From assembly GCA_002104985.1 (NCBI GenBank), contig MCGO01000196.1, positions 1-64,000 of the forward strand: 64,000 nt of DNA, read 5' to 3'. Origin of the DNA: Rhizoclosmatium globosum (taxonomy: Eukaryota; Chytridiomycota; Chytridiomycetes; Chytridiales; Chytriomycetaceae). The translations under genes and the position numbers were made by a program. Positions 1 through 10,254 of the stretch are shown piece after piece (position 1 is the first letter of the stretch; each line of letters opens with the position of its first letter). Under the pieces are notes generated by a model that saw nothing but the letters and a program-made list of their open reading frames with translations, made no database searches and was not told where the DNA came from.

Positions 1-1235
1 GGCCAGATCGGTCTGGCACAAAAAATTATTCCCGATCTGTGGATGTTGTTGCTGATGCATCATGGGATCTGATTGAACTCTGTTGGAACCAAGATGCTGA
101 TAACAGACCAAGTTTTCCAACAATTATTTCTGATATTGAGGCATGGGTTGAACATTGTGGTAAGTAATATCCATTATTTCTTTTATTTAATGACAATGTG
201 GTACAGATCACGAAAAGTGTACGGCCTTAGGAAAATTGTACTATGAAGAAAAAGATTATGTGAAGGCAATGGAACTTTTTGCCAAAGCAGCTAGTGGAGG
301 ACATGCTTATTGCCAATATTGGTTGGGAATTTGTTATGGAAAGGGCCATGGGGTTCCAAAAGATGCTGTGGAAGCAGTGCATTGGTATCAGAAGTCTGCT
401 GACCAAGGGAATGCACTGGCTCAGTTCAACTTGGGGATCTGTTACGAAAAAGGCCAAGGAGTATGCAGAAGCTGTGCGCTGGTATCAAAAGTCAGCTGAC
501 CAAAGGAATGCACTTGCTCAGTTCAACTTGGGGACTGTTACAGAAGGCCAAGGAGTGCCTCAAGATTATGCTGAAGCTGTGCGCTGGTATCAAAAGTCTG
601 CTGACCAAGGAAATGCTGCAGCTCAGAACAATTTGGGTTTCTGTTACAAAAATGGCCAAGGAGTGCCTCAAGATTATGCCAAAGCTGTACACTGGTATCA
701 AAAGTCTGCTGACCAAGGGAATGCTGCAGCTCAAGTCAACTTGGGCTTCTGTTACGAAAATGGCTTTGGAGTGCCTCAAGATTATGCTGAAGCTGTGCGC
801 TGGTATCAAAAGTCTGCTGACCAAGGGAATGCACCGGCTCAGGTCAACTTGGGGATCTGTTACAGAAGAGGCCAAGGAGTGCCTCAAGATTATGCTGAAG
901 CTGTGCGCTGGTATCAAAAGTCTGCTGACCAAGGGAATGCACCGGCTCAGGTCAACTTGGGCTTCTGTTACGAAAGAGGCCAAGGAGTGCCTCAAGATTA
1001 TGCTGAAGCTGTGCGCTGGTATCAAAAGTCTGCTGACCAAGGGAATGCACAGGCTCAAGACAACTTGGGAGTCTGCTTTGAGATGGGTTATGGAGTTAAT
1101 CAAGACTACAATCAAGCTGCAAGTTGGTATCAAAAAGCTGCAGATCAAGGTCATGAAGAAGGTATGCGTCATTTGGCCTATGTTGTCAAGAAGAAACACA
1201 GGGGACTTTTAGGGAGACGGCTTTGGACAAGGTGA
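1..1235 (+). pseudogene. Kinase-Sel1 repeat protein, 3' part, with a frame break
   Basis: The gene enters from beyond the left edge. Bases 3-159 encode the last third of a protein kinase lobe (WDLIELCWNQDADNRPSF), then a 47-base intron (160-206), then 207-1235 encodes about nine Sel1 repeats of 36 residues with the WYQKSADQG core. The same kinase tail, intron position and phase occur in the two paralogues at 56489-59567 and 59999-62049. At about base 462 one repeat lacks 11 bases relative to its neighbours, so the upstream and downstream repeats lie in different frames. One repeat further on, a 1-base and a 2-base deletion together remove one codon and keep the frame. As written, translation stops at base 499. 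I call it a likely pseudogene, though an assembly error in a repetitive region is possible. Sel1 repeats are alpha-helical protein-binding units; partners are unknown. Confidence 0.75.
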
Positions 1236-1537
1236 AAGCAGTATTTCTTGAATGCAAGTGAAAGATCTAACTCATTTATTTAATGCTCAAAGATAAAAAG
1301 AGGCAATAAAAGCAAAAACCATAATTGTAACACTTAAGACACTGGAAAAGCAAGGATTGAGGTGTTAAAGAAGCCATGTTTTCATCATATTATTCCTGGA
1401 ATGTTGAGTATACCAAATTGGATTTGGGTAACTGAGTTTTAACAGATACAGCCAACTCCGACTCTACTGAGAATTCACTGCAACCCCTGTTTACCAGACT
1501 TAAAGAGCTAAAATCAAATACATCTGCAATAGATTAG

Positions 1538-1903
1538 TTGAGTGAATTTTTTGTGTTTAAATTCCAATCTACAGCTCCTCCTGAGCCAGAACACCCAGCA
1601 CCTCCGCCTTTGCCTGCACCAGTTGCTGAAAAAGGTTTTCCGCATCTCGCTCATAAATATTTTAATATTCAACCTTTGAGTTCTAGTTCTGGGAAACAGC
1701 AATCAATATTTAAATGTCAACCATGTGGTCACTTGTGCTCACTGAGTGATTCTATTCAGTCATGCTGCTTCTGCATGGACAAATGGCCCCATTCCGAGTC
1801 TTACACGCGCTATGTTGATGGAGAAGGGTTCAAACACGATGCCATGAGATCTGCTGACTACTGCGTTGTATGTAAGAACAGAAATGGGCCTTTGACACCA
1901 TAA
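1538..1903 (+). CDS. Hypothetical small Cys-rich protein, incomplete start
   Basis: An open frame of about 120 codons has a proline-rich beginning and then three cysteine clusters (CQPCGHLC, CCFC and CVVC), suggestive of metal binding. There is no in-frame ATG before the cysteine region, so either an upstream exon is missing or this is a relic. I recognise no family. It lies between the broken kinase-Sel1 gene and the 3' end of the PAH gene on the other strand. Confidence 0.25.
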   Translation: MSEFFVFKFQSTAPPEPEHPAPPPLPAPVAEKGFPHLAHKYFNIQPLSSSSGKQQSIFKCQPCGHLCSLSDSIQSCCFCMDKWPHSESYTRYVDGEGFKHDAMRSADYCVVCKNRNGPLTP

Positions 1904-2135
1904 GATTATTCTTCAAAGTGTCATAAAAACCCCTTTGAATAAATTCAACTATTTTTTAATCATTTGAGCCATACACTGAAGAGCTTTTATTGCAGAAGGA
2001 CTATTCACGCTTTCAAAAGCAAATGAATGGAAAATCCGAATGTAGACTTTCTGTGCGAGAACATTATACCTAAATAAGAAATGAAATTTCATTTATTAAA
2101 ATCACTATAATTACAAAACGTCCATCAATAAGTTC

Positions 2136-3722
2136 TTACACACCACCAACAATGCTCAACACCAGAACCCCACACCCAACAACTCCAGCCACAAAGAGTC
2201 CACCACGCACAGCCCAACCCCCAATTTTCCGCCAGAAAGCAGTCCATCCACGCGGTGACCCAGACCCCGAAGAATTGGTTCCACTCACCGCAGAGTCATT
2301 ATTCAAACTTCGTCTCGCATGTTCCGTGCACCAATCATCATACGTCATCAACAACGGTGTGTGTTCAGTAGCTCCAGAACCAACATCAACTCTCGTCTCT
2401 CTCACATCCCTCGTCTCTCCTTTTCCTTTCGGACTTGACCGAAGACTACTTCCCCCACTACCATTCACACTCCATCCCGCACCATCACTTTCACTCCCTC
2501 TACGAGAATGTCCGCCGCCACCACTGCCAGTACCATTTGTTGCACCACTTCCTGCACCTACACTACCCAAATTCCAAGTCCCCAAACTCTTGCTTTTTCT
2601 GTGATGACCTCGTTTGCTACTAACCCCACCAGGTGGAGTAACAATTCCACTACCACCACCACCACCACCACTGTTACCAACACCCGTAGGCGAAGGCGGC
2701 AACAACCCCGCAAAACTAACTCTCGCAATAACGCCCTTAAACTCATCCAACAACCCCGGAAACTCCTTCAACAGCTGCGTGGCCTGATAAATCGCTGCAG
2801 GATAGCTAGAAGGCGAGACACGAGACTCGGAAAGAAGAGACAGGAAACGCGCGTATTTGTCTGGATGGTCAATGAGAGCGAGTTGGAGTTTGTATGTGAA
2901 ATCAACCATGGCTTCGTCCGTGTTGGTTGTTCGTGGTGGAGAGGGTTGTTTTTGGGTGGTTGTTGAGGGGAGAGAAGTTGACCATGGGTTTGCGAGGGTG
3001 GGAGAAGTTGTGGATTCGCGGAGGGATCCAATGGGAGAGGAGTCAAAAAGGGGTGTGGGGGTTGTGAAAGTGACTGGTTCAAAGTGTAATTTTTTGTGTG
3101 GTTGAGAGAGTTCGCTGTCTTGCGTGCTGTTTGCGCGTTTTGGGAGATGGTGCTGTGACAGGTGATTTTGAGGCACGGAGTCGGCGGGTTCGGCAGCTGG
3201 AGCAGTTGTGGCAGTTGGAGCATCTTTTGTTGATTCTTCGAGAGAGGCGCCGTAGCTTGAATATCTGTCTGAAAATGTGCTGCACTTTGAGTTTCCTTCG
3301 CGAATCTGGTGAAAGAGAATGTTGTTAGGGTTTAAAAGCCTCAACTGTCACACTCGAATCAAGCACAAACCATGTCCACAGTCACACCAGCAGGCAAAAA
3401 GACTTCAAAGCCGTGAATCAAATCCTCGCGATTCAAGTCTGAAAAGAGCTCATCGACTTCGGCAATGAGACCGCGTTTAGTCAGTTGTCTCTTTTTGAAG
3501 CGGGACATGATGGAGAGGAACTAGTTGGTGGGTGCATCGAGTGAGTATTCAGAGTGATAAGTCGATGCAAAGTAATACATTATTGTAGGATTCTGGCGAG
3601 AGGGTTCGTTGCAGTTTCACGACATATTCCTTTGCACGCGCAGCCTTCTCATTCGCAGTCGATGACGTGGCAGTCGAAGGAGCTGAAGCAGCACCAACAG
3701 AAGTGGAGGAGACCGTGTCCAT
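2136..3722 (-). CDS. PAH-domain protein with C-terminal membrane anchor
   Basis: Three exons (3579-3722, 3371-3520, 2136-3305) keep phase and give about 487 residues. Splicing exon 1 to exon 2 creates a paired amphipathic helix (PAH) domain, residues about 33-95, with the ESYNNFLSIM helix and the closing LIHGFEVFLPAG motif typical of SIN3. A second PAH-like stretch lies at about residues 230-292 (DKYARFLSLL, FPGLLDEFKG). The rest is Ser/Pro/Gly-rich and disordered. The last 28 residues form a Gly/Val-rich hydrophobic segment that would be a tail anchor. PAH domains in SIN3 bind repressor peptides in the nucleus. No SIN3 histone-deacetylase-interacting region is visible, so this is not SIN3 itself. 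The start is the first ATG in frame with exon 1. Function is unknown. Confidence 0.75.
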
Positions 3723-3970
3723 TTTCGCTTGGCTTTTTTGACACCCCCTTGTCACTCACCCAACTTGTTTGACTTTGATTTGTCTGCAGTGACTGTCAAA
3801 TAAGATAAATGAAAGAGAACATTGAGCATAATTCCTGCGAATATGAGATACTACAATAGTTACTTTCGTTTAATCTACTTCTGATGTTCCCACCTTTTTT
3901 GTTTTTTTCGAAGGCTTCCCCCATTTGAAACTCGTCCACAAGACAAGAACAACTAACAACAAGTTCTTCA

Positions 3971-5785
3971 ATGTCATCTGAATACGAAACGGCATCGCAG
4001 TTCAGCGAGGCATCAGCAACAACGGCATCGACAGTTCCCGTTGAAGGATCGCTGTTTACGTGTTTGGCGGTGAGTTTCGACTTTCGAGTGACAGCATTGG
4101 CATCAACCAGAGTACTAACTACCTCGAACATGCAACTACTACTCCTACTCATCAAACCAACCAACCATCCAACCAATCAATCCAGTGCCATGTCGCCTTC
4201 CGCACAGCCGACACTCAGCGAGACCACTACCGATCCGACTGGCACAGATACAACCTCAAAAGAAAGGTGGCTGAGCTGCCGCCTGTCTCGTCCGAAAACT
4301 TTGCTCTTCGTCTCGAAAGTGGGTGTTTCTTCAGTCTCGGGTGAAGTGCACGAAATCTGATTAGAATCAAACAGCTCAAGCGGCAAAGAACTCGCAGGAT
4401 CAGGCAAAACAAGGTTTCTCTGCTACCTGCCAGTGCTGCAAGTATGTTCCGCTTCTTTCTTATTCGGTCAATGAAGTGACTTACTGACTCTTTAATAGGA
4501 AAACGTATTCCACTGAGAATGGGTATGCCAACCACTTGGCCTCAAAGAAACACAAGGATGCTCAGATTGCTTGGGATAAAGCGCAAGCCGAAGGAAAGAA
4601 TCTTACAAGTGAGTGTTTTTTCAGATGTAGTCGAGGGGAGAGTGGACTAGTGGGTTGGAGAGTGAAGTTGGGACTCTTCTTTAGGAATGCCACAGTCTCT
4701 GGCCGAATTCATTCCAATAACAATACTGACTCATGAACAACCAGAAAAATCAACCGCCGAATCCTCAACCCCATCAACCCCCAAAATCCCATGGCGCGTC
4801 CAACTCGCAACCGCCCAAACCGAAGACTCCCTCAACGCAGTCATCGACGCTAAAATCGCTACAGCCATCCATCTAAACCCGCACTCCGACTGTCTCTTCT
4901 GCACACACACTACAACTTCCATCGAAGAAAACTTGAAACACATGGCCGTCGCTCACAGCTTTTTCGTGCCTGATTTAGAGTTTTTGGTGGATATGGAAGG
5001 GTTGCTCAAGTATTTGGGTGAGAAAATTAGTGTTGGGAATGTTTGTATTTTCTGTAATGGGAAGGGACGGGCTTTGCATTCTTTGGAGGCTGTCAGGAAG
5101 CATATGGTGCGTTCCTTTCTCTTGTTTTCTTGGAAAGGCCCTTAGGAGTTAACATCTTGAATTTCGATAATAGACGGACAAGGGTCACTGTAAAGTCGAA
5201 TATGAAAACGGCGGTGAATTGGAGTTGGGCGACTTTTACGACTTTTCATCAACATGGGACGGCGATGAAGAGGAATTAGGTGAAGATTGGGAAGATGTGG
5301 ACGACGAAGAAGCCGAAGGAATGCAAGTCGACGAAGAAGTCCAAGAAGACCAACTTGTCGCTCGTCGGTATGTACCCACTCACACCCCTTCCCTCAAACC
5401 AACCTTTCTAACCCTCCAATTCCCCCCTTCCCTCCAAAAAATAAACAGCGCCAAAAAACGAGCCCCCACAATCTCCGAAGACGGCCTCCACCTAACCCTC
5501 CCCTCCGGAAAAACAATCCTCCACAAATACGCCCACGTAATCCGAACCCCGAAAAAACCACTCCCAGACTCCCTGGCAATCACACGTGCGGCAGCTGCAA
5601 ACTACGCCTCCCTGAACGCTGTCGCGATCCGTAGCAAGATTGCGACCATGGCGTTGGAGCGTGAAGCCAGGAAACAGAATTATAGGGTTAGTAGAGGGTA
5701 TCAGGACTTTAAGGCCAAGGTTGGAATCCAAGGGAATAAGAGTACGGCGAACCAGCACTTTAGGTCGCAGATTGGGTTTGATTAG
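3971..5785 (+). CDS. REI1: REI1/ZNF622-type 60S ribosome biogenesis factor
   Basis: Seven exons (3971-4069, 4186-4318, 4375-4441, 4499-4608, 4745-5106, 5174-5367, 5449-5785) join in phase to 433 residues. The first C2H2 finger is completed across intron 1 (CLAC, then HYRSDWHRYNLKRK, the family hallmark). A second finger follows (CQCC, NHLASKKH), then a pair of central fingers (CLFC, CIFC), an acidic stretch, and a C-terminal end reading NYRVSRGYQDFKAKVG before STANQHFRSQIGFD, which is almost invariant in REI1/Reh1. In yeast REI1 acts in the cytoplasm on late pre-60S particles, releasing Arx1 and probing the exit tunnel. Intron lengths are 56-116 bases. Very confident in the family; REI1 versus its paralogue REH1 cannot be separated. 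Confidence 0.95.
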
Positions 5786-6053
5786 GTTGCTTGGGTTTCT
5801 TGTCGTTGGGAGCAAGTATGGGGTTGGATGGGGTTGGAGAGGTTGTGTTTAGTCTTGTTCCTTTTGATTCGCTGTTAACACGTAAATAACATTACAACAC
5901 ACTTTTGATTGTATGAATCCTTTGCAGATAAGGATGTATTCCGAATTCCGAAAAAGAATCCGCTAGAACAATTCAATCGTCACAAAAAGTTTTCAACAAC
6001 TTGAAAGCTGTCACAGTACAAGTTCCCGTTCAATCTCGGATCCACTCAGTCCA

Positions 6054-7577
6054 ATGCACCTAAACGACAAAGACCAGACCAGTCCGGAAGATGCCAGAAT
6101 GAGGCAGGAGCTCGCTCGAAAGAAAGTGGAAAGCAAGGCCCAGCAACTCAGAACTCGTCTCTTTCATACCACCACTGCCACTGACAAAACTGGCAAGTAT
6201 TCAACCAACATAATCGACAGTCTCCTAACTATCCCTCTTGTTAAAGGAACAACCGTTGTTTTCGATACACATCTCTCATTTGAAGACCTCCTCCACACTG
6301 TCCCTGCTGTTTGCGGAAAGCGTAACACGAACACAACAAACCCAACAAACATCATTCCCATTTATCCTCGCTCATGCGAGACTTTCGTTCCTTGGACATC
6401 GTTCGCTGAAGAAGTATACGAATTCTCAGAATCATACCTGAAAGCTTGTTTTGGATTGGTGTCGGAGATCACAATGAACCAAATGAAAGTATTCCAGCGT
6501 GGTTTAAATGCTGGCTGTGAACGAGATGTCGAATCTTCTTTGGAATCGTCAACGTTTGCTGTTTTGGTGGAACTCCTCCGGTTGATGGACATTGGTTCCT
6601 CGTTTTTTAGAGGGGATGGCGACTCGTCCGTTATTCTGGAACCTGATTACGTCTGGAAATTGTTGACAGACCCGAACTTTAATCTGCCAATCGAAGTGAA
6701 GCCTTTCTGGTTGTTCCCAGAGCAAGTGAATTTAGCAGCTCAATATGAAATGGACCTTCCAACATCCAAAGACCCGCCAGTAATCACTGAATCTGTGACT
6801 GTTCAAGCATTGAATCAAATGTATGTGTACTTGTCACTCAACTCATGTCGTTATGCCGCCTTGACAACTCAGCACGAACTACATTGCTTCAAAAGATGTG
6901 GAACATCCAACGTTCAAATATCGAGCCCTATCCCTCTCGCTGGCATTATGCACCTTGACCATCATTTATCCTACTTTGAGTGTTGGCTCTTCATGTTATA
7001 CAACGCACGACAGAGAGAAATCATTGCTTCCCCTTCTGATTCAGCCTCGTCAAACTCGTTCGCAGAATATGATCTCCAGTCACTTGAGCCAATCCATGCA
7101 CCGTTTCAAAGTTTGTATTATCATTTGCGTGAAATCAACGCGAACCAAATTCGTTTCACCGAAACACATGCGTTTGCAAAGGGTGCCGTTGGAACAGTCA
7201 TTACAGGGGATTTCCATAACCAACCTGGCTTGAAGTTCAAACTATATGATGTATATCACGACCCACTTTATGTTGACATCAGTATGAAAGAAGTTGCCAT
7301 GTACAAGACTCTCGAGAGTTTGCAGGGAACAATTATTCCCATGTTTTACGGGTATTTCAATTATCACGGAATTCTTGTTATAGCGATGGAAGATTGTGGG
7401 GTTCCGATTACTGTCGAAGAATACCCATTCTTTGAGTCGAGAGTTGGAACTTGTGTTGCAGCGTTGCGTGCGTTGGGTGTCCATCATCAGGATTTGGAGG
7501 CTCGAGATGGGTTATATCCTAACATTTTGAAGTCTAAGTGTGGAACAAAGATTCGGATCATTGACTTTCATTTGTAG
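6054..7577 (+). CDS. Crinkler-type REase-like plus kinase-like protein
   Basis: A single-exon gene of 507 residues starting at a clear ATG. The middle holds a pattern seen in restriction-endonuclease-fold domains of Crinkler/CR effectors: an acidic residue in EPDYVW, then the IEVKPFW E-x-K core, then a Q-rich helix (QALNQMYVYLSLNSCRY) leading to a TTQHELHCFKR strand. The C-terminus has a kinase-like active-site region (HHQDLEAR, NIL, IRIIDF) that stops soon after the metal-binding Asp, so the C lobe is short. Such nuclease/kinase pairings are known from Crinkler-like proteins of chytrids, oomycetes and other fungi, where they act as intracellular toxins or effectors. I see no LxLFLAK-type header and no signal peptide. 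Lack of introns sets it apart from its intron-rich neighbours and may point to a mobile or recently copied gene. Assignment rests on motif pattern only. Confidence 0.6.
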   Translation: MHLNDKDQTSPEDARMRQELARKKVESKAQQLRTRLFHTTTATDKTGKYSTNIIDSLLTIPLVKGTTVVFDTHLSFEDLLHTVPAVCGKRNTNTTNPTNIIPIYPRSCETFVPWTSFAEEVYEFSESYLKACFGLVSEITMNQMKVFQRGLNAGCERDVESSLESSTFAVLVELLRLMDIGSSFFRGDGDSSVILEPDYVWKLLTDPNFNLPIEVKPFWLFPEQVNLAAQYEMDLPTSKDPPVITESVTVQALNQMYVYLSLNSCRYAALTTQHELHCFKRCGTSNVQISSPIPLAGIMHLDHHLSYFECWLFMLYNARQREIIASPSDSASSNSFAEYDLQSLEPIHAPFQSLYYHLREINANQIRFTETHAFAKGAVGTVITGDFHNQPGLKFKLYDVYHDPLYVDISMKEVAMYKTLESLQGTIIPMFYGYFNYHGILVIAMEDCGVPITVEEYPFFESRVGTCVAALRALGVHHQDLEARDGLYPNILKSKCGTKIRIIDFHL

Positions 7578-7656
7578 TATCTTATGATCAAGTTTTTGTT
7601 TTGATTTCTCTTTTCATTTATCCATTTATTATAAAAACTGTTCCAAACACAAACCA

Positions 7657-9152
7657 ATGTCAAAGGAACACCCAGCCCCGGCGATCCTCTTTTACTGTCT
7701 GTCATCAATTGTAAGTGGTTTGAAAGGAAGTTGTGGCAATGCTAACAGGGACCATCTTGGCTTTAGTTGATGACAGTTACAAACAAAGTGGTTCTGTCTT
7801 CGTACAACTTTAACATGCTCTTTCTAGTCCTGGCGATGCAGGTACCGTGTCCTGATACCTTCTTGTAACCCCCTTCATGCTTCAACTACCACTCATACAT
7901 CATCCAATAACTAAACTACCCACTCAATACAGTCAATCTGCACAGTCCTAATGCTGATGCTCTTCTCAAACCTCGGTCTCCTCACGCACCGCAAATACAA
8001 CTCATACGATGCAAAGCGATGGTTCCCCATCTCGTTCGCCTTGGTCCTCATGATTTACACGGGCGGGAAGGCAGTCAAATACATGGCTATTTCGCTGTTT
8101 ACCGTGTTCAAGAACTTGACGATTATCTTGATTGCGTATGGAGAGGTGACGTTCTTTAGGGGCAGTCCGGTTACGCCGCTTATCTTTGCGGCGTTTTGTA
8201 TGTTGATTTTGAGTTCGGTTATTGCTGGTATGTCTTTCTTTGGTATTTGTTTGGGGGATGTTCACGATGGAATGGGTTTTTGGATGTGTGTGTTGGGAGT
8301 CTTTGAGGATGGGATGATGCGGTGGAACTTCATTTCCAGTGCAATCAATTCAAATGACTTGGGACGAGGCGAATCTGTAAAGCAAACGAAGCAGGAAAAT
8401 GGCTTTTTCGCATCATCGCAATCCAATTGGCGATACTAATACTGATTAGGATGGTCCGACATTTCATCCGGAAACGTAATCAAAAAGGGCCAAGAAGACG
8501 TCCCAATCTTTGTGCCATACTTCTGGATGGCCGCAAACTGTCTCACAACTGCCGGATTCTCTCTCTTCCTCCGTGCCCGTATCAAGGACTTCCAGTTCAA
8601 GGATTTCGACACAGTATACTACAACAACCTCCTCTCCATCCCCGTCCTCGTTGTCTGTTCCCTCCTCTTTGAAGGCGGTGCGTTCGCAGAGAGTTATGCG
8701 CGATTCGTGTCTCCGGGAGAAGAAAGCGGCGATTTGTTCTGGCTCGTGACAGCAATCACTGTTTCTTCTGTCAGCGCCTTTGCAATCAGTTATGGAGGTT
8801 CTTGGTGTGTCCGTGTCACGTCTTCGACTACCTACAGGTTCGTGTCTCCCCATACTTCCCAACCACTTACACACACTTTAATTATAGTATGATTGGGGCA
8901 CTCAACAAACTCCCCATCTCCGTCTCTGGAATGATCTTTTTCGCTGACCCTGTGACGTTTGGGTCTGTCTCGTCTGTGTTTATCGCGTTTGTTGGAGGAA
9001 TCTTTTACGCGTATGCAAAGAACCAGCAGGCGCAGCAGAATAAGGGGCTGCCTGTTCCTGTTACGGACGCTTCTATCAATAAGCATGGGTTACGAGAAGG
9101 GAATGGGGTTGATATGGCCGTGTTTGATGCGGATGATAAGTTGAAGAAGTGA
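7657..9152 (+). CDS. GDP-mannose/nucleotide-sugar transporter (VRG4-like)
   Basis: Five exons (7657-7710, 7767-7841, 7933-8227, 8450-8837, 8888-9152) join in phase to 358 residues. The product is strongly hydrophobic with about ten membrane segments. It carries the two signature regions of Golgi GDP-mannose transporters: [11 protein letters not shown] (equivalent of FYNN) and, made across the last intron, [11 protein letters not shown] (the GALNK nucleotide-binding motif). VRG4 imports GDP-mannose into the Golgi for mannosylation of proteins and lipids. Intron 3 is unusually long (222 bases). A paralogue with the same intron positions lies at 27521-28848. An AATAAA signal follows about 80 bases after the stop. 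Substrate is inferred from the family. Confidence 0.9.
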
Positions 9153-9234
9153 GCGGACCTTTTGGAAGTGGTATGAGTGCGGGTGTGTGTTGGGGAGGAT
9201 TCAATTCATTCTCTTTTTGGTGTTTCGTTGTTTT

Positions 9235-9240
9235 AATAAA
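9235..9240 (+). terminator. Probable polyadenylation signal of the VRG4-like gene
   Basis: AATAAA about 80 bases after the stop codon of the transporter at 7657-9152, in an AT-rich tract before the converging gene. Confidence 0.5.
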
Positions 9241-9347
9241 GTTGACTGTCTTATTACAAGCATTGAATGCAATTAGATAGTAAGTCTATATCCATATATA
9301 CATTTATTCATCCAAGCACTTCAACTAAATACAAACAATATGTACAC

Positions 9348-10254
9348 TTATTTCAAGTTTGCCAACCTCGCCGATCTCCGTACCGTTTGTGATGCAATTC
9401 TAGCGCTTCTTCTCAAAGGTGCCTTCTTTTCCGATTTCTTTTCCGCAACAGGCAAGACCTCCTTGACAATGCTAACAACACTTTCATTCTCACTAACGGC
9501 ATCAACCAACTGGAGTTCATTATTCACAGCAACATTCTCAACAACAGGAACGACCTCAACCAACTCGACTGCAGCGGCAACAACAACCAACTGCTTCGGG
9601 TAGACCTGAACCAACTTAGACCCACGACGCGTTTTGAATTCCTTCTTGTGCTTCATATGTTGGCGTCCATCACGTCTAGGTGCATTCACAGTCTTTCCAA
9701 GAGCCTTTCTCAATTGGACCTCTGGAGCTGGAATACGGACACGCACGCGTCGAGCTTTTGGACGAACAGCTTCCGCTGGGACTTCTGGGACTGGTTTCAA
9801 GCCAACAGGTGGAAGGGGTTCAACTTTGTGTGACGCGTTGGGTGGGAGTTGGAGGGAGATGGTGCCGAGTTGTCGTCGTCTTGCGTAGATCAGGTAGTTT
9901 GATGGAGACACTGTTGGGTAAAAGAATATATAGATTAGATAAAGAGTGCCATTTAAAATACGAGACATTACATTTCTCACGTGCGACCGAGATGCGTGCT
10001 TTCTTCATTGGAGGAATCTGAAGCACGCGACCGGCCGCCGTTCCAGAGAGACCAAACCGAGGAGTAGCAGGACGACCAACAAGAACCTTGGGTGTAACAG
10101 CTGGTGGAATGACTGGGGCAATGACAGGAACGGGAATCAGTGAACGTGGAAACTCGGCAAGACCAAAAGCAGATTCTCCTGGGACACCAAAGCGAGGAAT
10201 GGCTTGTGGAAGTGGGACAAAGTTTCTGAATCTGGCGACATAGTCTGGGTTCAT
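9348..10254 (-). CDS. Hypothetical basic low-complexity protein, 5' end uncertain
   Basis: Two exons (9981-10254 and 9348-9910, intron of 70 bases) give 278 residues if the ATG at 10254 is used. The protein is rich in Pro, Val, Arg and Lys and ends with two copies of a RRSARxA motif (LRRSARIASQ and VRRSARLANLK), a basic motif found in chromatin-associated or nuclear low-complexity proteins. The same frame stays open and protein-like upstream to about 10640, and a different frame (RPHALWLARRSGLPVF) looks coding from about 10640 to 10745. The true gene may therefore be longer, with an unseen intron or a frame break near 10600-10650. No family recognised. Confidence 0.5.
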
